Shown piece by piece: positions 33,361 through 42,613 of a DNA stretch of 53,106 bases. The stretch comes from Nitrospirales bacterium (GTDB taxonomy: Bacteria; Nitrospirota; Nitrospiria; Nitrospirales; UBA8639). The translations under genes were made by a program, and so were the position numbers. Position 1 is the stretch's first letter, and every line of letters starts with the position of its first letter. The notes beneath the pieces were generated by a model that was given only the letters and a program-made list of their open reading frames with translations, had not been told where the DNA came from and ran no database searches. Location: positions 1 through 53,106 of the forward strand of contig BQIV01000033.1 in the NCBI GenBank assembly GCA_021604005.1, read 5' to 3'.

Positions 33361-33375
33361 ATGCGCAAAACGGTA

Positions 33376-33525
33376 CTAAGGTCTTGGCGGGTTTATGGTC
33401 TCCGACGGCTTGAGACTGGGATCTGACGGAGGCTCATGTGTGTCCTTCGATGCACGGGGCTTCCGGGTAGAATCATCCGGTGCGGTGAGTGGCTCTGGAA
33501 TGAGCGCTGGGTAGCCTGTGTCCAT
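33376..33525 (-). CDS. Small proline-rich protein
   Basis: A 49-residue, probably disordered protein: MDTGYPALIPEPLTAPDDS, then a KPRASKDTHEPPSDPS stretch and a PPRP end. I do not recognise it. The start at ATG 33525 is supported by AAGGAGG ten bases upstream, which is the main reason to believe in the gene, together with a hairpin after its stop. It may be a lineage-specific small protein. From 33526 to 33822 there is only promoter DNA for moxR (TATACT at 33705-33710 is a possible -10 box). Confidence 0.55.
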   Translation of the reverse strand: MDTGYPALIPEPLTAPDDSTRKPRASKDTHEPPSDPSLKPSETINPPRP

Positions 33526-33822
33526 GCGATGAGACCTCCTTGTTAATCGATTACGAACAGTCGACATTGACCCATCATTCATATTGTCGGCTGGGTGAAG
33601 CCTTGTGTAAAGGAAAATACGACCACAAGGTGGAATTTCTGGGACACAAAAACTTTTGTTACATTTTGTGCCCTCTTGACTCCTTCTCTCATAGTATTAT
33701 CTGGTATACTATAGGATAATTCGCATAGCAGACTGCTTGATGGTCCCCGTATTATCGGGGATATCTTGGGCTCTTATTAAATTTAACACAACGCGATTAC
33801 ATCGAGGTTCTCATCAAGACCC

Positions 33823-34800
33823 ATGTCGAGATTTGAACGCGAGAACATTGACCACCTTCTCGAGTACCTGAATCAACAGATAATCGGGCAAGAAGGTCTT
33901 ATCCTTCGATTGCTCATTGCCTTGTTGGCGGACGGACATCTTCTTGTTGAAGGCGCTCCCGGTCTTGCCAAAACAACAGCGATTAAGACCTTGGCGTCGG
34001 GTCTTGAAGCTGATTTCCACCGCGTTCAATTTACTCCAGACCTCTTGCCCGCTGATATTACGGGGACAGATATCTACCGCCCGCATGACGGTTCCTTCAC
34101 ATTCCAACAGGGTCCGGTATTTCATAACCTGTTGCTGGCGGATGAGATTAACCGCGCTCCGGCTAAAGTCCAGGCCGCCTTGTTAGAAGCTATGGCTGAG
34201 CGTCAAGTCACGATCGGACGCACAAGTTATCCCCTCCCCGAACTCTTCATGGTCATGGCGACTCAGAATCCCATTGAACAGGAAGGGACCTACCCCCTTC
34301 CCGAAGCCCAGCTAGATCGGTTTCTCATGTTTATAAAGGTGGGATATCCCACTGTTGAATCAGAACGGAACATTGCCAAACTTGTTCGTCGTCAGACTCA
34401 AGCGTTACCACCGACGGTGAGTCAGGGAATGCAATCTCCCATTCCACAAAAAATAATCTTTTCCGCTCGTCAGGAATTGTTTTCCCTTCATCTGGCCGAA
34501 AGTCTTGAAGAATATATTGTGCAGTTGGTGGTGGCGACCAGGAATCCAACGCCCTATAGCGAAGAACTCGGACGATACGTCCGGTATGGGGCAAGTCCTC
34601 GTGCGACCATTGGTCTTGAGCGATGCGCGCGCGCGCATGCCTGGCTCGCAGGGCGGGATTATGTTTCCCCAGAGGATATCCAAGCGATTGCGCCGGATGT
34701 GCTGCGGCACCGTGTCTTACTCTCGTTTGAAGCGGAAGCTGAAAATATCAGCACCGATCATGTGATTGCGGAGATACTCGCTCGTGTGGCCGTTCCCTGA
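33823..34800 (+). CDS. moxR: MoxR-family AAA+ ATPase
   Basis: A 325-residue AAA+ chaperone-like ATPase. Walker A is EGAPGLAKT (43-51), Walker B is LLLADEINRAP, and sensor 1 is MATQNPIEQEGTYPLPEAQLDRF. The C-terminal lid has YGASPRATIGLERCARAHAW and SPEDIQAIAPDVLRHR. MoxR proteins work with von Willebrand factor A partners to mature or insert complexes. Here it heads the cluster that encodes two such partners (BatA, BatBC). The next gene overlaps its 3' end by 17 bases. The ribosome-binding site before ATG 33823 is weak (GAGG is 15 bases away). Confidence 0.93.
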   Translation: MSRFERENIDHLLEYLNQQIIGQEGLILRLLIALLADGHLLVEGAPGLAKTTAIKTLASGLEADFHRVQFTPDLLPADITGTDIYRPHDGSFTFQQGPVFHNLLLADEINRAPAKVQAALLEAMAERQVTIGRTSYPLPELFMVMATQNPIEQEGTYPLPEAQLDRFLMFIKVGYPTVESERNIAKLVRRQTQALPPTVSQGMQSPIPQKIIFSARQELFSLHLAESLEEYIVQLVVATRNPTPYSEELGRYVRYGASPRATIGLERCARAHAWLAGRDYVSPEDIQAIAPDVLRHRVLLSFEAEAENISTDHVIAEILARVAVP

Positions 34801-35809
34801 TCAAACGATTTCTAAGCCGGAATCTTTCTCTGCGAACAATCATGATTCCGGAACAACCGTACAGTTACGTGAATTGATTGATGCGCGACATGCAATTACC
34901 GCATTAGGCATGGGTGCCAAAAAAGGCGTATATTCGCTCTTGGCAGGCGGGGAGCGATCGCCTTTCAAGGGACGAGGCGTCGACTTTGATGAAGTTCGGC
35001 GTTATCAAGGTGGCGATGATGTCCGGCATATGGATTGGCGCGTGACGGCACGGTCGGGTGAACCGCATCTTAAAATCTTTCGTGAAGAGCGGGAGCGTCC
35101 CGTCTTTATCGTGGTCGATTATTCCCACTCCATGTTATTCGGGACGAAAATTGCGTTTAAGTCGGTTGTTGCGGCTCGCGCCGCCAGTCTGTTGGCGTGG
35201 GCTTCCCACCACCGGGGCGATCGCACCGGCGTCGTGGTGTTTTCAAGTCATGGACACCAAGAGCGGCGTCCACGTGGAGGAAAGTCCGGAGTGCTCCGCG
35301 TATTAGATGTCTTAGCGAGACATCATCAACAAGCACGAGAACCCCATCCATCCCAGTCTTTTGCAGAGGAACAGAGTCATTCGTCCTTTGTCTCTGCCCT
35401 AGCTCGCGTAACACGTACGGCTCGTCCGGGGAGTTTGATCTTCCTATTGAGCGACTTTCGAAACGTGAATGCACAAGCCCTACCGTATCTGAAGCAACTG
35501 AGCGTCCATCAAGACGTCGTGAATGTATTGGTGTTTGATCCGCTTGAGCGCGATCCACCGGCTGCAGGAGTGTACCGTGTCACGAATGGCATAGACTTCG
35601 GCGTGTTAGACTCTCGCTCGACGTCGCTTATTGAGGGCTATCGTCGACAATTCCGTGAGCGATTGGAGTTCGTGGAACAACTGAGTCGACAGCATGGCAT
35701 GGGATTTTTTTCGATTGGGACTCACGAGTCGATTGCCGAAGCCGTTCTGCAAGGTCTCCGGAACGTTGGCGCCCGTCGAAAACATATCCCTGTAGGAAAT
35801 GGAAAGTGA
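34784..35809 (+). CDS. DUF58 protein of the MoxR/Bat cluster
   Basis: A 341-residue protein of the DUF58 family, usually second in MoxR operons. It shows LRELIDARHAITALGMGAKKG, SLLAGGERSPFKGRG, the signature FDEVRRYQGGDDVRHMDWRV and then LKIFREERERPVFIVVDYSHS, a vWA-like fold with a partial MIDAS (DYSHSM). No membrane segment is seen, so it is cytoplasmic or peripheral. I start at GTG 34784 because GGAG (34770-34773) fits; TTG 34766 is possible. It overlaps the moxR end, so translation is coupled. Confidence 0.87.
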   Translation: MWPFPDQTISKPESFSANNHDSGTTVQLRELIDARHAITALGMGAKKGVYSLLAGGERSPFKGRGVDFDEVRRYQGGDDVRHMDWRVTARSGEPHLKIFREERERPVFIVVDYSHSMLFGTKIAFKSVVAARAASLLAWASHHRGDRTGVVVFSSHGHQERRPRGGKSGVLRVLDVLARHHQQAREPHPSQSFAEEQSHSSFVSALARVTRTARPGSLIFLLSDFRNVNAQALPYLKQLSVHQDVVNVLVFDPLERDPPAAGVYRVTNGIDFGVLDSRSTSLIEGYRRQFRERLEFVEQLSRQHGMGFFSIGTHESIAEAVLQGLRNVGARRKHIPVGNGK

Positions 35810-35886
35810 AAAATGTACATTGCCAAATATGAGATAGGTCTGAATGTCTGAGTCAGCCTTCTTCATTTTACACTTTGCATTTTTCA
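35807..35886. repeat. Inverted repeat at the DUF58-DUF4381 junction
   Basis: TGAAAAATG (35807-35815, beginning at the DUF58 stop) and CATTTTTCA (35878-35886) pair across a 62-base loop, with further partial pairing. It is one of several long inverted repeats at junctions in this cluster and may alter mRNA stability or processing. Confidence 0.5.
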
Positions 35887-35899
35887 TTGAGTCTATCTA

Positions 35900-36388
35900 A
35901 TGGATCCACTTGAGCAACTACGTGACCTGCATATGCCCGATCCCGTTTCTGTTTGGCCACCTGTCTTTGGATGGTGGATCGTGCTGCTTTTCGCCATCAT
36001 ATGTGTCGCTATCGGGTTGTGGATCAAGCGGTATCGTCAGGCAACAGCTCCTCGTCGAGTCGCCTTAGCCGCGTTGATCGACTTACACACGTCATTTAAC
36101 GAGACGCAAGACATCACCAAATTGATGGCTGGGCTTTCGCAATTGATTCGACGATACGCACTTGTGTGTTTTGGCCGTCAGAACGTTGCAGGGCTCACAG
36201 GAGCGGCGTGGCTTACGTTTTTGGATGAGCGAGGGAAGTCGCCACTATTTTCCAGTGAACGAATTCAGCAGGCCTTAACGGCTGTTCCATATGGTTCGCA
36301 GGGATCGGTGGATGCTGAAGAGATGGTGACGCTCGTCAAACGTTGGATCAAACAGACTCCCGTGCCGTCGAAGAGGACACCCGTATGA
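35900..36388 (+). CDS. DUF4381 membrane protein of the Bat cluster
   Basis: A 162-residue protein with one membrane helix (FGWWIVLLFAIICVAIGLWI, about 24-43). It starts with the family lead DPLEQLRDLHMPDPVSVWPP. The cytoplasmic part contains LSQLIRRYALVCFGRQNVAGLTG and AWLTFLDE, typical of DUF4381 proteins found between DUF58 and batA genes. Its role is unknown but it presumably belongs to the membrane-bound Bat complex. Its stop overlaps the batA start as ATGA. Confidence 0.82.
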   Translation: MDPLEQLRDLHMPDPVSVWPPVFGWWIVLLFAIICVAIGLWIKRYRQATAPRRVALAALIDLHTSFNETQDITKLMAGLSQLIRRYALVCFGRQNVAGLTGAAWLTFLDERGKSPLFSSERIQQALTAVPYGSQGSVDAEEMVTLVKRWIKQTPVPSKRTPV

Positions 36389-37431
36389 TCTCACTCGCTT
36401 GGCCATGGGTGTTGGTGCTATTTCCGATTCCTTGGATAGTTCGACGTGTTGCCAAACCTGTCAAACATCTCGAGGAATCGTCATTGCGCGTCCCATTTTT
36501 TCAAGAAATCATGCGTATAGAAACCGGCGGTCAAACGATACAGAAAGAAACAATTTCGTCAAGGCGATTTTGGTTCGGGGTGGTGATTTGGGCCCTCTTA
36601 CTGCTTGCTGCTGCGCGTCCACTGTGGATTGGTGATCCAGTAGCCTTACCAGTGAGCGGTCGCGACTTAATGATGGCTGTTGATATATCTGGAAGCATGG
36701 AAATTCCAGATTTTACTTTACAAGGGGAACAGGTTAATCGCTTGATGGTCGTCAAAAAAGTCGCCGGTGAATTCATCCAACGCCGGCATGGCGATCGTAT
36801 CGGGTTAGTCTTATTTGGAGCGCAAGCCTATGTACAAACGCCCCTCACATTTGATCGTGATACGGTCCAGGCCATGTTGACGGAATCGGAAATAGGGTTA
36901 GCTGGAAAAGAAACCGCGATTGGCGATGCTATTGGTTTGGTTGTGAAAAGGCTCAAAGACCAATCGCATGAGAACCGTGTCCTGATTTTATTGACTGATG
37001 GCGCGAATACGTCAGGTGACATTCGTCCTATTCAAGCGGCAAAGTTAGCTGCAGAGCAAGGTATTCGCATCTACACCATCGGTGTGGGTGCCGATCACAT
37101 GGAAGTGTCTTCGTTCTTTGGCAATCGAATGGTCAACCCTTCCAAGGATTTGGATGAAGATACATTAAAGACCATTGCTGAATTGACAGGCGGTGTGTAT
37201 TTACGAGCGAAAGATTCAATGCAGCTTGATGACGTGTACCGCCAATTGGATCGTTTGGAACCGGCAGCCCAAGAGGCTGAACTTTTTAGACCGACGGATG
37301 AGCTCTATTCTTGGCCTTTAGGTTTTGGGCTTTTGCTTTCGGTTTTGATGGTGCTTGGTCTCATTCGAATACCGGTATTTGGTGCAAGGAGTTCGGTCTC
37401 CAAGCCTGTATCCATCTCACCTGCGGTGTGA
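36385..37431 (+). CDS. batA: BatA-like vWA membrane protein
   Basis: A 348-residue protein. N-terminal helix ISLAWPWVLVLFPIPWIV and a second helix (WFGVVIWALLLLAAARPLWI) precede the vWA domain. The MIDAS is complete: DISGSM, the Thr in QTPLTF and LTDGANTSGD. A C-terminal helix (GFGLLLSVLMVLGLIRIPVF) anchors the domain on the periplasmic side. Bat proteins are linked to oxygen tolerance in Bacteroides and to stress resistance elsewhere. I start at ATG 36385 (GAGG ten bases upstream, ATGA overlap with DUF4381) rather than at the upstream in-frame TTG. Confidence 0.9.
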   Translation: MISLAWPWVLVLFPIPWIVRRVAKPVKHLEESSLRVPFFQEIMRIETGGQTIQKETISSRRFWFGVVIWALLLLAAARPLWIGDPVALPVSGRDLMMAVDISGSMEIPDFTLQGEQVNRLMVVKKVAGEFIQRRHGDRIGLVLFGAQAYVQTPLTFDRDTVQAMLTESEIGLAGKETAIGDAIGLVVKRLKDQSHENRVLILLTDGANTSGDIRPIQAAKLAAEQGIRIYTIGVGADHMEVSSFFGNRMVNPSKDLDEDTLKTIAELTGGVYLRAKDSMQLDDVYRQLDRLEPAAQEAELFRPTDELYSWPLGFGLLLSVLMVLGLIRIPVFGARSSVSKPVSISPAV

Positions 37432-37464
37432 GGGATTTTTAAATAGTGGATAAAGGGGGAAGTC

Positions 37465-37766
37465 GGTTTTACGGGTGCTAGGCCACGGTAGTTGTCTGTA
37501 ATGAAGGCTATTGTGATGGGCAATCATTATATGCAGAACTGACGGCTGCTGGGAGCGAGAATTACAGGTGGCCTAGAGGCCACGGTCGCTGTATAGACAA
37601 ATAGCCAAAGTGAGGCAATCTTTGTTGAGGAATGGATAGGGCAAATGGATGTTGGGATTACAGGTGGCCTAGTCCACGATAGTTGATGGGGCAATGGCTG
37701 ATATTGGGCAATCTTTGTTGGGGAACGAGTAAGCAATGGAGGGTGCGATTACAGGTGGCCTAGGCA
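37465..37766. repeat. Tandem 93-95-bp repeat with palindromic core, copy set 2
   Basis: Cores lie near 37473 (GGTGCTAGGCCACGG), 37567 (GGTGGCCTAGAGGCCACGG), 37662 (GGTGGCCTAGTCCACG) and 37754 (GGTGGCCTAGGC), about 92-95 bases apart. GATTACA or AATTACA comes before each later core, and GGCAATCTTTGTTG lies between them. The ideal core GTGGCCTAGGCCAC is a palindrome. The array fills the whole batA-batBC gap and runs about 30 bases into the annotated batBC frame. Copy set 1 is at 355-500. Confidence 0.75.
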
Positions 37767-39691
37767 TACATTTTTTGCGGCCGTGGTGGTTTCTTGGTTT
37801 CTTGCCGTTAGGCCTAATTGTATTCTTTCTTGTGCGCCAACGTGTGGGGGCGCAGGGGTGGGAAGCGGTGTGTGATGCGCATTTACTTCCGCATCTACTC
37901 GTTGGCAATAATCGGACGTCGTCTCGTGGTCCGTATATCCTTTTGGCGGTTGTCTGGTTTTTGTGCTTGTTGGCCTTAGCCGGTCCGGTGTGGTCGAAGT
38001 TGCCTCAGCTGGTATTTCGTGCGCAATCCGCTCTCGTGTTGGTGGTGGATCTTTCACGATCGATGGATGCACAAGATATCCAACCTTCCCGTCTGACTCG
38101 CGCAAAGCACAAAGTGCTGGATATTTTGAAGCGTCGGCAAGAGGGCCAAACGGCCTTGGTCGTCTTTTCGGGAGAACCTTATGTTGTCTCTCCGCTGACG
38201 GAAGATGCCAATACGATTGCCGCCATGGTTTCTTCGCTTGAAACCAGTCTGATGCCGGCTCTCGGAAGTCGCCCGGATCTGGCCTTGCTCCAAGCGCAGG
38301 ACTTGTTGGAACAGAGTGGTATTTCGAATGGCACGATTTTGCTCATGACGGATGGAGTCGATATGAGCGACATTCAACCTGTGGTGAAGAAATTACGCAG
38401 TCAACAACACCGAGTGTCCGTGCTGGGGATCGGTACATCAGAAGGCGCCCCTATTCCACAAAGTGATGGGTTTCTCAAGGATGAGAATGGAGCCATTGTT
38501 CTTCCGAAATTGAACCCGAAAGAACTTAAGGAAGTGGCCAAGATGGGGAAGGGGCGATATGCCACCATACGTGTCGATGATCAGGATCTTGACGCGGTCC
38601 TCTCATCTGATTGGACGATCGAGAAGCAACAAGGCGATCCCACAACATCACGGACTACCGAACTATGGCGTGAGGAAGGGCCGTGGCTTGTTCTGGGAAT
38701 TGTGGCGCTCACGATCCCGGCGTTTCGCTCGGGATGGCTCGGTATTGTTTTCGCCATGCTCCTGTTGACGCCGTCTCCAGGTCAGGCGTTCTTTGGTGAA
38801 GACTGGTGGTTCCGGCCTGATCAACGAGGTGTTCAGGCCATGAAGCAGAAAGATCCTCAAAAAGCGGCCACGTTATTTGAAGACCCGTCATGGAAAGGTG
38901 TTGCGAATTATCGAGCAGGCAACTTTGAAGAGGCGGTGGAAAGTTTCAGTCAGGATAACTCGCCCGATGGACATTTTAATCGAGGCAATGCCTTAGCCAG
39001 AGCAGGAAGACTTCAAGAAGCCCTAGAAGCTTACCAAACCGCTTTACAACAGGCGCCGTCCCATCAAGATGCTCAACATAACCATGCGTTGATTGAGGAG
39101 TTGCTGAAAGAACAAGAAGACCAGAAAGACTCTGATTCGACGGGGGATCCTTCACAAGACGACCAATCTTCGGAGTCCAAAGAATCAGAGGGAAAGCAGG
39201 CTCAAAAGAGTGAAGGTCAGGAAGGTCAGCAAGAGGGGAAAGAGTCCTCAGGCAATGCACAGGCTGGGACACAATCTGATGCAGGATCACAAGAGGACAC
39301 AGAGACATCATCTCAGGATATGAAAAACCAGGCACCCCAGCCCTCATCAGGTTCTTCCGGAGAACAGCAAGAATCTCCCCCCGAGTTCGCGCAACAAGGG
39401 GATTCCGAAGAAGCTGTCGATGAAGCCGAAAAACAGGAACCACGTGCTGGCAGTCTTCCTGAAGAATCTTCAACAGATCCGAATGAGCCTGAAATGGAAC
39501 AGGCGCCCATGACAACAGCAGAGTTGTCCCGGGAAGAAAAGACGGAATTGGAATCTCAGCAAGCCACGGAGCAGTGGCTTCGTCGTATTCCCGATGATCC
39601 AGGAGGTCTGTTACGTCGCAAGTTTCTCCTTGAACATCGCCGACGGCAGGAAGCAGGCCAAGGCCGAGTCTCAGGTGGGAAGACATGGTGA
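37736..39691 (+). CDS. batB: BatB-BatC fusion: vWA plus TPR membrane protein
   Basis: A 651-residue fusion. Two N-terminal helices (FLRPWWFLGFLPLGLIVFFL and ILLAVVWFLCLLALAGPVW) precede a vWA domain with MIDAS DLSRSMD and LMTDGVDMSD. A helix near 310-345 is followed by a TPR (GHFNRGNALARAGRLQEALE). Next come about 140 residues of Ser/Gln/Glu-rich low complexity, and then the BatC motif WLRRIPDDPGGLLRRKF. The first ten residues (MEGAITGGLG) are encoded by the tandem repeat, so the native start has probably been replaced; homologues would begin near the IHFLRPWW segment. No good ribosome-binding site is seen. It overlaps batD. Confidence 0.88.
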   Translation: MEGAITGGLGIHFLRPWWFLGFLPLGLIVFFLVRQRVGAQGWEAVCDAHLLPHLLVGNNRTSSRGPYILLAVVWFLCLLALAGPVWSKLPQLVFRAQSALVLVVDLSRSMDAQDIQPSRLTRAKHKVLDILKRRQEGQTALVVFSGEPYVVSPLTEDANTIAAMVSSLETSLMPALGSRPDLALLQAQDLLEQSGISNGTILLMTDGVDMSDIQPVVKKLRSQQHRVSVLGIGTSEGAPIPQSDGFLKDENGAIVLPKLNPKELKEVAKMGKGRYATIRVDDQDLDAVLSSDWTIEKQQGDPTTSRTTELWREEGPWLVLGIVALTIPAFRSGWLGIVFAMLLLTPSPGQAFFGEDWWFRPDQRGVQAMKQKDPQKAATLFEDPSWKGVANYRAGNFEEAVESFSQDNSPDGHFNRGNALARAGRLQEALEAYQTALQQAPSHQDAQHNHALIEELLKEQEDQKDSDSTGDPSQDDQSSESKESEGKQAQKSEGQEGQQEGKESSGNAQAGTQSDAGSQEDTETSSQDMKNQAPQPSSGSSGEQQESPPEFAQQGDSEEAVDEAEKQEPRAGSLPEESSTDPNEPEMEQAPMTTAELSREEKTELESQQATEQWLRRIPDDPGGLLRRKFLLEHRRRQEAGQGRVSGGKTW

Positions 39692-41517
39692 TGCGGCGCG
39701 TGTGGTCTGTATTTCTTTTTCTCCTCATCACACTGACTTTTGCTCCGAGCGTTTGGGGGCAAACGGTTCGAGCCTATGTCGACCGCAATCCTATTACCAT
39801 TGCTGAAACGGTACGTCTGATTGTCGAGCAGCAAGGCTCAACGACGGGAGACGCTCCCGATCAGTCAATGCTCCAAAAGGATTTCGACATTTTGGGGACA
39901 TCGCAAAGCAGTCAAACCAGTATTATCAATGGACAGTCCTCAATCATGCGGCAATGGATCATGACGCTGGCGCCGAAACATGACGGAGAGATCACCATTC
40001 CATCGATTACCGTAGGCACCCAGCAGAGCACTCCTCTTGTCTTGAGGGTTCAACCGTCCTCTCAAGGGACGGCAGGCGTCGCCGAAAAAGATATTTTTCT
40101 TGAATCCACCGTCGAGCCGCAACGTCCCTATGTGCAAAGCCAAATTGTCTATACCTTGCGCTTATATCATGCCGTGTCAATCCTTGAGGGCCAGATTGAA
40201 GATCCTCAAATGAGTCCAGCGGTCGTGGAACGGGTTGGAGAGGATCGTTCATTTGATACGGTTCGAGACGGTCGTCGGTACCAGGTTGTCGAGCGTCGCT
40301 ATCTGATTGTTCCCCAGGCGAGCGGTTCATTGAAGATTCCCCCAGTCCTGTTTACGGGAAAGGTTCCAGACGGTCGAAGGTCGCGGTCGATGTTTGACGA
40401 TATGTTTGGCAACGGTCCTGGTTCGTTGGGGAGGAAATTTCAATCCGCGAAAATTGTACGTGCGCGGAGCCAAGAGTTGACGTTGCAGGTTCAAGAAATT
40501 CCTTCAGGCATGAACGGTGACACCTGGTTACCGGCTCGAGAGTTTTCACTCACAGAAACATGGTCCATCGACCCGTTGGAAGTGCAGATCGGCGAGCCGG
40601 TCACCAGAACGATCACGATGCAGGCAAAGGGACTCACCGGAGAGCAATTGCCGGAGTTGTCCATTGCAGACAATGCGCACATGAAGGTCTATCCTGAACA
40701 GCCGACGATTACCACAGGGTTTGATGGGTCATGGGCAGTCGGCAGTCGAGAACAAAAGCTGGCATTGGTCCCAACGCAACCTGGTCACCTGACCATTCCG
40801 GAAATTCGCATTCAATGGTGGAATCTTGAACAACACAAGACTGAGGAGGCGGTGCTTCCCGCACGTGATCTAACCGTATTGGGTTCGGCCTCTTCTTCAA
40901 ATTCGTCTGCGGTCCTTGAAAGCAAACGTAATGGTGACGCGAGTGAACCGGTCACGCCAGTTCCCTCTCTTGAGACCAATGTCCCGTTGCGCAATGAACA
41001 TGAGCACGGACTCCCTACGGCTCCCCCGATGGGTCAATGGCCAGTCATGGCAAGCCTCTTCCTTGTGCTGTGGGTTCTTACCCTTGTTGGGTGGTGGTAT
41101 GACAGAAGAACGTCTCACGCAAATCGGACATCCGTGAAAACCCAAAATGATGAACATGTTCGCCGTTCTCTTCGTTCGGTTAGAGAGGCCGTCAAGAAGG
41201 CGTGCTTGGAGAACTCGCCGACTCACACTCGAGAGGCAATGCTCCAATGGGCTTCAGTGACGTGGGGGAGTCGGGTTCATCGAAATCTTGGGAGTATTGC
41301 CCGGAACCTTTCAAGCGAAGAATCGCATCATGCTGATGCACAACAAGCCATTTGGGAGTTAGATCGGAAACTGTACGCTGCGCAATCAGACGCCTGGGAT
41401 GGGAAACAATTTTGGAAACATGTTGAACCGGCAATGAAACATGTAGAGAAAAGGAATAGAACGGGATCTTCTCAGCCAACGCACGAGTTAGCTCCGCTCT
41501 ATTTGTCGTCGTCATGA
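39685..41517 (+). CDS. batD: BatD-like (oxygen tolerance) membrane protein
   Basis: A 610-residue protein with a signal peptide (VWSVFLFLLITLTFAPSVWG) and a long periplasmic part of beta-rich domains: RAYVDRNPITIAETVRLIVE, LGTSQSSQTSIINGQSSI, then RRYLIVPQASGSLKIPPV and PTQPGHLTIPEIRIQWW. One membrane helix (WPVMASLFLVLWVLTLVGWW, about 448-467) leads to a cytoplasmic helical tail. It is the usual last Bat gene. The ATG at 39685 lies within the batBC end (ATGGTGATG); either that or ATG 39691 can start it, and both imply coupling. Confidence 0.9.
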   Translation: MVMRRVWSVFLFLLITLTFAPSVWGQTVRAYVDRNPITIAETVRLIVEQQGSTTGDAPDQSMLQKDFDILGTSQSSQTSIINGQSSIMRQWIMTLAPKHDGEITIPSITVGTQQSTPLVLRVQPSSQGTAGVAEKDIFLESTVEPQRPYVQSQIVYTLRLYHAVSILEGQIEDPQMSPAVVERVGEDRSFDTVRDGRRYQVVERRYLIVPQASGSLKIPPVLFTGKVPDGRRSRSMFDDMFGNGPGSLGRKFQSAKIVRARSQELTLQVQEIPSGMNGDTWLPAREFSLTETWSIDPLEVQIGEPVTRTITMQAKGLTGEQLPELSIADNAHMKVYPEQPTITTGFDGSWAVGSREQKLALVPTQPGHLTIPEIRIQWWNLEQHKTEEAVLPARDLTVLGSASSSNSSAVLESKRNGDASEPVTPVPSLETNVPLRNEHEHGLPTAPPMGQWPVMASLFLVLWVLTLVGWWYDRRTSHANRTSVKTQNDEHVRRSLRSVREAVKKACLENSPTHTREAMLQWASVTWGSRVHRNLGSIARNLSSEESHHADAQQAIWELDRKLYAAQSDAWDGKQFWKHVEPAMKHVEKRNRTGSSQPTHELAPLYLSSS

Positions 41518-41648
41518 CGTTTCGCATGACATTGTCGGTAATCAGCGGTATAAGAAGAAAAGAGAGTTTGAACGTGGCATTGCGAATCTATCGTGGTGGA
41601 CGGTCATCGGAAGAACACGGTATAGCCTAGCCAAGAGGGTAATCTATT

Positions 41649-42605
41649 ATGGGGACGATGGTTGATATCACGGGTTTACGCAAGGAGTTTGGGTCAATTG
41701 TCGCCGTTGATGGCGTGTCATTTACTGTTGGTCAAGGAGAAGTCCTGGGATTTCTCGGGCCAAATGGTGCAGGGAAATCCACGACCATGAAAATGATTAC
41801 GGGGTTTCTGACGCCAACGGGTGGAACGGCCAAAATCTGTGGCTATGACATTTTAGAACAGCCGTTAGAAGCCAAGAAACGGATTGGCTATTTGCCGGAA
41901 GGTGCGCCGGCCTACCAAGATATGACTCCCTCCGCTTTTCTGACCTTTATTGGAGAAATGAGAGGATTGAGCGGAGAGGACCTTCGAAAGCGGGTTTCCG
42001 GCACAGTTGAAAAAGTCAACCTTCAAAGTGTCCTGGAACAACCCATTGAAACGCTCTCCAAAGGGTTCAAGCGGCGACTGGGGTTGGCGCAAGCTATTCT
42101 TCATGACCCCGAGGTGCTGATACTTGATGAGCCGACTGATGGATTGGATCCCAATCAAAAACATGAAGTTCGCACATTGATACGGACCATGGCACCGGAA
42201 AAAGCCATTATTCTTTCAACGCACATTCTGGAAGAGGTTCAAGCCGTCTGCACACGTGCCATGATTATCGCCAAAGGAAAGGTGGTCACCGATGGAACGC
42301 CTGCCGATCTGGAAGGTCAATCGCCCACGCATAACACGATTGTGCTCACGGTTCGAAGTGGCGATGTCTATGCCATGCAAGCGCAACTGGCCAAAATTGA
42401 TGGTGTGAAGAAGGTTGAAGAAATGGGACAGGATGGCGAGTTTACACAATTTCGAATTTTCCCAGATCCTGGTCGATGGATTATTGCCGATGTAGGGCAA
42501 TGCGCGCGGGAGCAACAGTGGGAAGTGGCGGAGCTGCAGGTCGAACGTGGTCAGTTGGATGAAGTGTTCCGGAATTTAACGGCACCGAAGCAGGCACTCA
42601 CATAA
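41649..42605 (+). CDS. ABC transporter ATPase, GldA-like
   Basis: A 318-residue nucleotide-binding subunit. It has Walker A GPNGAGKST, Q-loop YLPEGAPAYQDM, signature LSKGFKRR, Walker B VLILDEPTDGLDP and switch His in LSTHILEEV. The C-terminal 90 residues form the extension common in GldA/NatA-type exporters. It is followed by the matching permease, a GldG-like protein and a DUF4340 protein, forming one export or envelope-assembly module that is not restricted to gliding bacteria. ATG 41649 has AGAGGG about ten bases upstream. Position suggests expression with the Bat cluster after a 131-base gap. Confidence 0.9.
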   Translation: MGTMVDITGLRKEFGSIVAVDGVSFTVGQGEVLGFLGPNGAGKSTTMKMITGFLTPTGGTAKICGYDILEQPLEAKKRIGYLPEGAPAYQDMTPSAFLTFIGEMRGLSGEDLRKRVSGTVEKVNLQSVLEQPIETLSKGFKRRLGLAQAILHDPEVLILDEPTDGLDPNQKHEVRTLIRTMAPEKAIILSTHILEEVQAVCTRAMIIAKGKVVTDGTPADLEGQSPTHNTIVLTVRSGDVYAMQAQLAKIDGVKKVEEMGQDGEFTQFRIFPDPGRWIIADVGQCAREQQWEVAELQVERGQLDEVFRNLTAPKQALT

Positions 42606-42613
42606 AAAAGATT

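Noticed and set aside
37441-37766. CRISPR array
   Set aside because: The repeated cores are about 93-95 bases apart, diverged, and the intervening sequence is itself repeated; no cas genes are nearby.
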